Positions 58,023 to 64,000 of a stretch of 64,000 nucleotides of DNA are shown here, one piece after another. The notes under the pieces were generated by a model, which did not search any database, had not been told where the DNA came from, and saw nothing but the letters and a program-made list of their open reading frames with translations. This DNA is from Sinorhizobium garamanticum (GTDB lineage: Bacteria; Pseudomonadota; Alphaproteobacteria; Rhizobiales; Rhizobiaceae), in contig NZ_CP120374.1 of the NCBI RefSeq assembly GCF_029892065.1, positions 806,001 through 870,000 of the forward strand. Direction: 5' to 3'. Both the position numbers and the translations under genes were made by a program. Within the stretch, counting starts at the first letter, position 1; the number at the start of each line of letters is the position of its first letter.

Positions 58023-58799
58023 TCAGAGCACCCCAGTCAGCTCGAGCGTCTGGTAGCCGGCCAAGAGCGTGATCAGGGATCCGACAAGCCGCAGGAGTGT
58101 CTTCTCTTTCAACGTCTTGACCACCCATCCCGCGAGCGGCGCCGCCAAAACGCCTCCGACGATCAGCCCGCCAACAGATGTTAGGTAATCGCCGAATTCG
58201 CCGGCTTGCTCCCAGTGGCCGGTTACAATTGTGACGAGGAAGCTCAGCGACACCGAAAGCGCAATCAGGAACTCGCTCGCATTGACCGTGCCGATCACGA
58301 ATCGCGGCTGCCCGCCCGCGCCGAGCAGGCCGGTGGTGGCGACAGGACCCCAGCCGCCACCGCCTGCGGCATCCAGGAAGCCGGCGGTGGCGCCCAGGGG
58401 CGCGACGATTCTCAATTTCACAGGGTTGGTCGGAATACGACGAAAAGAACGAAATAACAGCCAACTCCCGATAATTGCGAGATAAGCTGTAACGAATGGC
58501 TTGACCTGATCGCCGTCAAACGAGGTGAGTACGAAGGTGCCTAACATCCCGCCACCGACACCAAAGGGAATGAGCCGCCAAAACAGTTTCCAGTCGATGT
58601 TGCGATGATAGAGGTGGCCCGATCCGGAGGCGGCGGTGGTGAACAATTCTGCAGCATGAGCTGAGGCTGATGCTTGCGCCGGCGGCACACCGAAGGCGAG
58701 GAGCACCGTCGACGAGATCACGCCATATGCCATTCCAAGAGCACCATCGACCGCCTGGGCCAGAAACCCGACCGCCGCGAACAGTAGGAGTTCTTCCAT
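58023..58799 (-). CDS. TauE/SafE-family sulfite/organic anion exporter
   Basis: 258 residues with about eight hydrophobic segments in two similar halves: FLAQAVDGALGMAYGVISST at the N terminus, and GFLDAAGGGGWGPVATTGLL opening the second half. The family exports sulfite, sulfoacetate or taurine-derived anions and may act as an importer in some cases. The substrate cannot be told. It converges on the oxidoreductase gene and has no operon partner. Confidence 0.87.
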   Translation of the reverse strand: MEELLLFAAVGFLAQAVDGALGMAYGVISSTVLLAFGVPPAQASASAHAAELFTTAASGSGHLYHRNIDWKLFWRLIPFGVGGGMLGTFVLTSFDGDQVKPFVTAYLAIIGSWLLFRSFRRIPTNPVKLRIVAPLGATAGFLDAAGGGGWGPVATTGLLGAGGQPRFVIGTVNASEFLIALSVSLSFLVTIVTGHWEQAGEFGDYLTSVGGLIVGGVLAAPLAGWVVKTLKEKTLLRLVGSLITLLAGYQTLELTGVL

Positions 58800-59109
58800 A
58801 AGCGGCTCCGCGCATGACTGCGTTCATGGTGCCCTCAGGTTCGCAAGTAAACGGACCACGCATCGGCTTGTTCCGCGATTTCGGCTCAATCCGGTCGTGC
58901 TTAACTGCATACTGTCGATGCCGCACCCTGATCCAGTCGGTCGAGACTGGCCCCGCGACGACCACGTTCGTACGGATCGAGGCATGCGGGCGCGCGCAGC
59001 ACAAACCAAAACGAGTGCCTTCGCGAAAAAAGCAAAAAGCATCTCCGCTGTCTTAGCTGCGATTTGCGGGCGCGAACAATCGTTCGCGCCCGCTGCTTTT
59101 CCACTGTCG
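58800..59109. other. Intergenic stretch, nothing recognised
   Basis: It lies upstream of the TauE/SafE gene and downstream of the secreted unknown, both on the minus strand. The part at 59066-59100 contains gggcgcgaacaatcgttcgcgccc, a perfect inverted repeat whose arms meet almost without a loop and which ends close to the stop of the gene at 59110, so it may act as its terminator. Otherwise no feature stands out. Confidence 0.5.
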
Positions 59110-59664
59110 CTATTTCACCGGTATCATAAGGTGGGCGTAAGGAGTGCCTGCCCACATCACATACGGCCGGGAGGTGTCGGGCTTGGGGTCCGTCGGATAG
59201 CCTTGCATCATGTCCGTCGCATTGACGATCATGACATGCGGGCCGGTTTCCACCCAGTTGTTACCCTCTTCAGGTTTTGTCGCGTAAGGATCGGTGTTGC
59301 TTCCGTCGCTACCGCCGGCCAGCATGTACATGAAGCCTACCTTACCTTTGGGCGGCTCCTTCTTTTGCATCCAAGCCGTCGCCCATTCCATCGCATTGGC
59401 ATCGCCGCACATCGGGTCCGGGCCAGGCGTGTTCGGATTGTCCGGCATGCACCAGAAGCCGTTCGTGCCCTCCCTCAACGTGCGCATACTACCCTTCTCG
59501 TCCATGACGTGGATCGCAGCGCCGCTTGCTACCGCAGCGGGCGCAGCGGATTCAGCATTTTTGATCAGTGCAGCGTCGTCGGGGGCTGCGTCGGCGGCGA
59601 CGCCCTGCACTGCAACTAAACTGCTTGCTGCTAACAGAGCAGCGGCCGTTAGAAGCCTTTTCAT
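59110..59664 (-). CDS. Secreted hypothetical protein
   Basis: About 184 residues. Signal peptide MKRLLTAAALLAASSLVAV, with cleavage likely after VAA or ADA. The mature part has MRTLREGTNGFWCMPDNPNT, MCGDANAMEWATAWMQKKE, GFMYMLAGGSDGSNTDPYAT and YVMWAGTPYAHLMIPVK. Two cysteines (near FWCMP and PMCGD) could form a disulfide. I do not recognise an enzyme family. Similar proteins are usually annotated only as hypothetical. ATG 59664 is directly in front of the signal peptide, and the longer frame has no better support. Confidence 0.7.
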   Translation of the reverse strand: MKRLLTAAALLAASSLVAVQGVAADAAPDDAALIKNAESAAPAAVASGAAIHVMDEKGSMRTLREGTNGFWCMPDNPNTPGPDPMCGDANAMEWATAWMQKKEPPKGKVGFMYMLAGGSDGSNTDPYATKPEEGNNWVETGPHVMIVNATDMMQGYPTDPKPDTSRPYVMWAGTPYAHLMIPVK

Positions 59665-59835
59665 GGCCGTTCTCCCGGATCGCATTCATCGTTGTCATTG
59701 TATCGGCCGGCGGCTGTCCCGAGCCGCATTAGCCATAACTAAAATGATAGCAGATTGGGCGCACCCGAACAATTAATCAGGACAGGCCACGCGCCTGCGA
59801 CGATCTGGTATCGTCCTTGCCTGTACGGCACCGAT

Positions 59836-60645
59836 TTACCCATCTTTTCCGCGGCTGAACCAACGCAGCGACATGCAGGAGAGCCCTGCATCGATCTTGC
59901 CGATTTCCGTGGTCTTAAGCGGCACGACCTTGAAGCCCGCCTTGTCGAGCATGTCGATCGTGCGCGGGAAGTCGGCGCCGACCATGACGACGTCATTGAC
60001 GCGGAGCGCATTGGCGGCCGCCTCCTCGCCCTCCGGAATGATGACCTGCTTGAATTTCTCGAAGACACCCGAGCGCGCCAGGCGGTTGGTGGAAAGCACG
60101 GTTTCGTCGTCGAGCAGCGAGCAATCGGTCTTGAAATGCAAAACGCCCTCGGGCGTCGCGACGATCTCGCTCTCGCGACCGAGCTTATCGAGGCAGCCCT
60201 GAAGCGCTTCGGCGCCTGCCTTGTCGGTGCGGGCCGAGAGACCAATCATCACGCTTTCGCGTGTCGTCAGCACGTCGCCGCCATCGGCATAGCCCGTGCC
60301 CGGCAGGTCGAGAACGGTGTCGAATATATCGCGCAGCGTCGGCTCGATCTCCTTGGTTTCGTTGACGCGGGTCGCCGCACCTGGACGCAGAAGGATCGCG
60401 CCTTCGGTGAAGACCAGCGCCGGGTCCTCGACGAAGATCGAGTCGGGGAAGGCTTCGAGCGCCGGCAGCACCGTCACCTTGACGCCCGCTTCACGCATTG
60501 CGTCGATATAGGCGTCATGCTCGGCCTTCACGCCCTCGTAAGTCGGATTGCCGCGATCGTCGGCGCGCAGGCCGTTGACGACGGACTGCGAAGGCGTACG
60601 GACAATGATGGAGTTGAACTCGTAGGCGGGGCGTGACTGCGGCAT
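59836..60645 (-). CDS. Dimethylarginine dimethylaminohydrolase-like amidinotransferase-fold protein
   Basis: About 269 residues of the guanidino-modifying (GME) fold. Visible are FPDSIFVEDPALVFTEGAIL (substrate Asp/Glu), TGYADGGDVLTTRESVMIGL, the catalytic His in GVLHFKTDCSLLDDETVLS and the nucleophilic Cys in LSCMSLRWFSRGKDG at the C terminus. DDAH hydrolyses methylated arginines to citrulline and methylamines. The same fold includes arginine deiminase relatives, so the exact substrate is not settled. I start at ATG 60645. It fits a strain able to use methylated nitrogen compounds. Confidence 0.85.
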   Translation of the reverse strand: MPQSRPAYEFNSIIVRTPSQSVVNGLRADDRGNPTYEGVKAEHDAYIDAMREAGVKVTVLPALEAFPDSIFVEDPALVFTEGAILLRPGAATRVNETKEIEPTLRDIFDTVLDLPGTGYADGGDVLTTRESVMIGLSARTDKAGAEALQGCLDKLGRESEIVATPEGVLHFKTDCSLLDDETVLSTNRLARSGVFEKFKQVIIPEGEEAAANALRVNDVVMVGADFPRTIDMLDKAGFKVVPLKTTEIGKIDAGLSCMSLRWFSRGKDG

Positions 60646-60680
60646 TCTTTGCACCCTTTGGTTTGGACCAACCGTTTCTA

Positions 60681-60774
60681 CTGCATGATTCCTCAAATCG
60701 GAATCGATTTGAGGACAAAATCATGCAGCTATTCAAAGTGCTACAGCGACCTTTGCGCGTCTCAAAAGACGCGC
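60681..60774. repeat. Intergenic palindromic repeat (rhizobial ABC-motif-like)
   Basis: ctgcatgatt (60681-60690) pairs with aatcatgcag (60719-60728) and, inside it, cctcaaatcg (60691-60700) with cgatttgagg (60705-60714), leaving a small bulge. A second hairpin gcgcgtct-caaa-agacgcgc follows at 60755-60774. The composite is typical of short dispersed palindromes in Sinorhizobium intergenic regions. The stretch to 60951 shows no gene. Confidence 0.75.
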
Positions 60775-60951
60775 GGCGCTGCAATGCCGGACGAGGAAAG
60801 GTGTAAAGCGGTTCTTTGGTTGCGGGCGCGGGGCGTGAAAGTTAAATGCCACCCGAAGTATAAGCGCGCGATGACATCGCGACGACACATCCGTCGGCCT
60901 CATCTGACTGCGGCCGCAGCCGGTCCCTCCTCACAGCAACGGGAAAATATC

Positions 60952-61484
60952 GTGAGCCACATTCCCCAGATCGATAATAACACCGCGTCCGATGCGATCC
61001 GCGCGGCGCATGACGAAGAGGTCCGCCTTCGCGGGCGGATGACGAATATGAAGCGCACGCTGCTTCATTCACCGACGGCGCACCGCATCTATGCGGAATG
61101 GTTCACGCTGCGGGAGGATTGCGGCGGGCCCTGGACGACCGTTCCGTCTGGCTGCTTTGCCACGCGGTTTCCGAGGCCATGCATTCCCGCATCGCGATGG
61201 GATTTTTTCGCCGCGCCTTTGCCAATGCGGGAATCGATTTCAAGTCGATCGCACCGAACGAGGACGAGGAGCGCCTGATTGCGTTCGGTCGGGCGATCGT
61301 TGCGGATTCCAACAATGTTTCCGCCGCGATATGGGACGGGCTGAAGGCGCGCTACGACGACGCCACGCTCGTCAACCTCGTCGCCTTCGCCGGCATGATG
61401 GTCGCGACCGCTTTGTTCAACAATGTCGTCGAAGTCGATTTCGATTCGGAGCTGCTGCCTTACACAGACGCACCATCCGCCTGA
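60952..61484 (+). pseudogene. AhpD/carboxymuconolactone-decarboxylase-like gene with a one-base frameshift
   Basis: From a GTG at 60952 (GGGAAAA upstream) the frame reads SHIPQIDNNTASDAIRAAHD, RMTNMKRTLLHSPTAHRIYA and EWFTLRED, then loses sense at about 61119. The neighbouring frame carries on with LRRALDDRSVWLLCHAVSEA, MGFFRRAFANAGIDFKSIAP and LVNLVAFAGMMVATALFNNV to 61484. Inserting one T in the gaggatt run restores a single 178-residue all-helical protein of the AhpD-like fold. No CxxC is present, so peroxidase activity would not be expected. It is either a true one-base deletion or a sequencing error. Confidence 0.7.
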
Positions 61485-61507
61485 CGAGGCCATCGTTGGC
61501 CGCGGCG

Positions 61508-61936
61508 TTATTCCGACAATCTGCTCGTGAATGTGGGATTGCCGCGCAGCGTGTTGCTGACGGTGCAGATCTCATTTTCCGCAGCCTCCGCGATCGCATG
61601 GCGAACCGTGTCGTCGAAATCGCCGCTGATGGAAAATTCGATGTCGAAGCGTGCGACGCGCGACGGCTCGTCGTGGGCCTTCTCGCCGGTGACCTTCGCG
61701 GAGACTTCGGTCAGCCTGTCGAGCACACCGAAGCGGCTTGCGGCAATGCGGGCGCTGAGCACCAGACAGCTCGCAAGCGAAGCATAGAGAAGATCGAGTG
61801 GGCCATAGCCCGGTTGTGACGGGCTGGTGACGATATCGAGTTCGCCGCCGGTGACCGATGTCACGTGCGGGAAGCCCGTGCGCCCGACGACGGCGGTCGC
61901 GCCCGTCTCCCTCGTCCTTACCTTCAACTCAGCCAT
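61508..61936 (-). CDS. OsmC/Ohr-family protein
   Basis: 142 residues. The two redox cysteines of the family are in LLYASLASCLVLSARIAASR (about residue 57) and EAAENEICTVSNTLRGNPTF (about residue 127). These proteins reduce organic hydroperoxides with dihydrolipoamide or thiols, in the cytosol. It converges on the frameshifted AhpD-like gene 24 bases away. ATG 61936 precedes the first strand. It is more like the YhfA/OsmC group than Ohr, judging by the DGE-type middle, with moderate confidence. Confidence 0.85.
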   Translation of the reverse strand: MAELKVRTRETGATAVVGRTGFPHVTSVTGGELDIVTSPSQPGYGPLDLLYASLASCLVLSARIAASRFGVLDRLTEVSAKVTGEKAHDEPSRVARFDIEFSISGDFDDTVRHAIAEAAENEICTVSNTLRGNPTFTSRLSE

Positions 61937-62084
61937 TCACCGTCCCCTTCCCGCTGCGCACCCGACCGACGCAATATCGAGGCAAAGCTCCGCTCCCGCA
62001 ACAACGCCGCGGACCGTATGAGCCCGCGGCGCGATTTGTTCCCGACAAAAAATACGTGGACCGCAAACGATCCGCGCCCGTCGC

Positions 62085-63677
62085 TTAGTTCTTCTTCACC
62101 AGGCGGTAGAAGACGAAGTCGGAAGTGGCGCCGTTGACGTAGCCAGCTACATTGGTCTTCATCGCGACTTGGGTCGCCGCCTGGAACATGATCACGATCG
62201 GCGACTTCTCCTGTACTTTCTTCTGCAGGTCGACATACATCGCGTTCCGCTTGGCGGGGTCGGCCTCAGCCTTGGCCGCCTTGGTGGCCGCGTTGAGTTC
62301 GGCTGGAACTGCCCAGGAGTTCCGCCAGGTCGTCGTCGACTGGTAGTGATCGTCGGAGTTGTCCTCGTTGAAGGCAAAGGCAGCAGCATTTGAATCGGGA
62401 TCCATGAAATCGGGGCCCCAATAGAGCAGCATCGCTTCATGGGTGCGGGCCCGATACTTGGTGATCACCTGGCTCCCTGTTCCCGGAATGATCTCGAAAT
62501 TGATGCCCGCTTCAGCGAAGGAGGCCTGCAGCGACTGCGCCATGTCGGTAAAGGGCGTCGAGTTGATGACGTCGAGCGTCACCTTGATCGGCGTCTTGAT
62601 GCCGGCGTCGGCAAGGATCTTCTTCGCCTTTTCAACGTCGTAGCCATAGGGCGTCTCGTCGAGCGAGCCGGGGAAGCCTTTCGGCCAGAAGGCCTGGTGT
62701 ACTTCCATCTGTCCCTTGAGGAAGCTGTCGGTCATGCCCTTGTAGTCGACAAGATAGCGTGCTGCCTCCCAGACGGCTTCCGGCTGCAGGGCGGTGGTCT
62801 TCTGGTTGAAGGAGAGGAAGTGAACGGCCGCCTGCGGATAGGACTCGACCTTCATGTTTTCGTTGCCGGTGATGCCGGCGACCTGATCGGGCGTCAGATT
62901 CTTCGCCATGTCGACGTCGCCGGTCTCGAGCAGAAGCTGCTGGGTCGCCGCTTCCGCCACATGGCGAATGATCACGCCTTTGATCGCGGGGGCGCCGCCG
63001 AAATAGTTCGGGTTGCTCTGGAGGTTCAGGAGTTCGCCGGCGCGGAAGGCGCGCAGTACGAAGGGCCCGGTTCCGGCGGAATTGGCCTTGAGCCAGGCAT
63101 TGCCGAAGTCGCCGTTCTCTTCGTTCGCCTTGACCGTCTCGGCATCGACGACCGATGCCGGGCGGGCGGCCAGAACGTTGAGCACGAAGGCGGACGAGAA
63201 GTCGCCCTCGTATTTGACGACAACCTTGTTGCCGTCGGCGGTCACCATCTTCTCGATGTTTTCCGGCGTCCAGCCAAGCTGTGTCAGGATGAAGGCTGGC
63301 GCCTTGTTGAGGGCCACAACGCGCTTGAACGAGTAGACCACGTCTTCCGCGCGCAGAGGATTGCCGGACGAGAAGGTCACGCCGTCACGCAAGGTGAAGG
63401 TGATCGTTTTTGCAGCGTCGTCCGCTGTCCACTCGCTGGCGAGGCCGGGCGCGAGCTTTTTAACGTTGGGAGCGTCGTACTGCACCAGGCGGTCATAGGT
63501 TTGCGTGACATATTCGCCCGACGAGAACTCATAGGCCTCGGCCGGATCGATGCTGACGATGTCGTCGATGTTCTGGGCGACGACGAGGACATCCGCCGGC
63601 GTTTCGGCCAATGCTGCCGGCGAAACGCTGAGCGCCAGTGATGCCGCAAACACCGCGGCCTTAAAGATTTTCATCAT
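62085..63677 (-). CDS. Peptide/nickel-type (SBP_bac_5) ABC binding protein
   Basis: About 530 residues with a signal peptide (KIFKAAVFAASLALSVSPAA, cleavage after ALA). The mature part matches DppA/OppA-type proteins: YEFSSGEYVTQTYDRLVQYD, FTLRDGVTFSSGNPLRAEDV and GVIIRHVAEAATQQLLLETG. It should bind a peptide or another amine-containing solute for an importer whose other subunits are not in view. The tandem ATG (63677/63674) follows ACAGGAGAAG. It overlaps the stop of the cupin-type regulator gene, so the two are one transcript. Confidence 0.88.
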   Translation of the reverse strand: MMKIFKAAVFAASLALSVSPAALAETPADVLVVAQNIDDIVSIDPAEAYEFSSGEYVTQTYDRLVQYDAPNVKKLAPGLASEWTADDAAKTITFTLRDGVTFSSGNPLRAEDVVYSFKRVVALNKAPAFILTQLGWTPENIEKMVTADGNKVVVKYEGDFSSAFVLNVLAARPASVVDAETVKANEENGDFGNAWLKANSAGTGPFVLRAFRAGELLNLQSNPNYFGGAPAIKGVIIRHVAEAATQQLLLETGDVDMAKNLTPDQVAGITGNENMKVESYPQAAVHFLSFNQKTTALQPEAVWEAARYLVDYKGMTDSFLKGQMEVHQAFWPKGFPGSLDETPYGYDVEKAKKILADAGIKTPIKVTLDVINSTPFTDMAQSLQASFAEAGINFEIIPGTGSQVITKYRARTHEAMLLYWGPDFMDPDSNAAAFAFNEDNSDDHYQSTTTWRNSWAVPAELNAATKAAKAEADPAKRNAMYVDLQKKVQEKSPIVIMFQAATQVAMKTNVAGYVNGATSDFVFYRLVKKN

Positions 63678-64000
63678 CGCTTCTCCTGTTTTCGATGAGA
63701 CTTGGTTTTTGCGGGTCGTGCCGGTGTTCCCTTGGTCTCGGCACGGCCTGCTTCTTTCGATGCGGCGGTTCGCGGCCGAAAGAGCGGCAGCGTTCCGGTC
63801 CAGAGGATGCGCGCGGCCTTGTCGGTCCTGTTCCACCAGTAATGCGGCTGGATTCCCCTGAAATGCAGCCCGTCGCCGTTCGTCAGCGTCGTCTGTTCGC
63901 CATCGAGGCCGAAGAGGATCTCGCCATCGAGAACGAAGACGATCTCCTCCCCTTCATGGCTGAACACTTCCGACCGATGGCCCGGCGGGATCGTGATGAC
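63674..64000 (-). CDS. Cupin-domain regulator, C-terminal part (runs off right edge)
   Basis: About 108 residues of the C terminus are visible. It has a cupin barrel: IPPGHRSEVFSHEGEEIVFV, LDGEILFGLDGEQTTLTNGD and GLHFRGIQPHYWWNRTD, followed by a basic tail of about 40 residues. This arrangement is common in XRE-type helix-turn-helix regulators with a cupin sensor, which control amine or peptide utilisation genes. The DNA-binding half would lie beyond the window. The stop overlaps the start of the binding-protein gene. Confidence 0.75.
   Translation of the reverse strand, partial: VITIPPGHRSEVFSHEGEEIVFVLDGEILFGLDGEQTTLTNGDGLHFRGIQPHYWWNRTDKAARILWTGTLPLFRPRTAASKEAGRAETKGTPARPAKTKSHRKQEKR

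Noticed and set aside
62439..63641. A 400-codon frame opposite the peptide-type binding protein
   Set aside because: Antisense shadow of a complete gene with signal peptide; no domain signature in the antisense product.
1..64000. tRNA, rRNA and CRISPR arrays
   Set aside because: No tRNA-like cloverleaf, rRNA core or regularly spaced direct repeats were recognised. A tRNA scan would be needed to exclude degenerate cases.

Overview
The window reads as an accessory-rich replicon of an alphaproteobacterium of the Rhizobiales, most likely Sinorhizobium/Ensifer. I infer this from the GC-rich coding style, the many ABC importers with tightly overlapping (ATGA-type) genes, the class III cyclase with a TPR tail, the ehu/eut/doe ectoine genes, and intergenic double palindromes of the rhizobial RIME/ABC-motif type. 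Species and replicon (chromosome, chromid or megaplasmid) cannot be fixed from the sequence alone.

Positions 1-13.4 kb are mosaic and scarred. They hold the start of a cyclase gene running off the left edge, a DUF551-like small protein, a three-gene AbiEi / AbiEii / DnaQ-type exonuclease operon whose toxin gene is frameshifted, an enoyl-ACP-reductase-like (FabMG-type) protein, fragments of a second cyclase and of a PAP2/haloperoxidase gene, a complete cyclase-TPR protein, a YHS protein, a CPA2 antiporter, and a Tn3-family remnant (resolvase, res-like site, broken tnpA). An 81-bp sequence occurs twice in this scarred part.

Positions 13.8-17.7 kb encode a two-gene unit: an orphan ABC_sub_bind periplasmic protein coupled to a 943-residue protein that joins two membrane-anchored sensor segments and a HAMP-like linker to an MFS permease. 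This is the least conventional system in the window. Positions 18.8-23.8 kb hold a NitT/TauT-type importer with a fumarylpyruvate-hydrolase-like enzyme and a divergent FCD-GntR regulator. A glycosyltransferase follows.

Positions 25.7-45.8 kb form one catabolic island built around a divergent promoter at 38.3-38.5 kb. Rightward: EhuBCDA (ectoine/hydroxyectoine importer), a GntR and an Lrp/AsnC regulator, an aldehyde dehydrogenase (DoeC-like) and a transaminase (DoeD-like). Leftward: two metal-ligand-poor M24 proteins, the four subunits of sarcosine oxidase (SoxBDAG), EutB, EutC, EutD/DoeA, EutE/DoeB and PurU. The Doe enzymes alone would take ectoine to aspartate. The embedded sarcosine oxidase, the extra DoeA paralogue and PurU suggest an added N-methyl compound whose one-carbon unit leaves as formate (inference).

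Positions 45.9-64 kb are transport and stress genes: a VOC protein, a MalFGK-type importer with a Gfo/Idh/MocA dehydrogenase, an OsmU-type (yehZYXW) compatible-solute importer interrupted by a RIME-like repeat, a DUF4126 protein overlapping a pyridine-nucleotide disulfide oxidoreductase, a TauE/SafE permease, a secreted unknown, a DDAH-like hydrolase, a frameshifted AhpD/CMD-like gene, an OsmC protein, and a peptide-type binding protein with a cupin regulator running off the right edge. I saw no tRNA, rRNA or CRISPR array.
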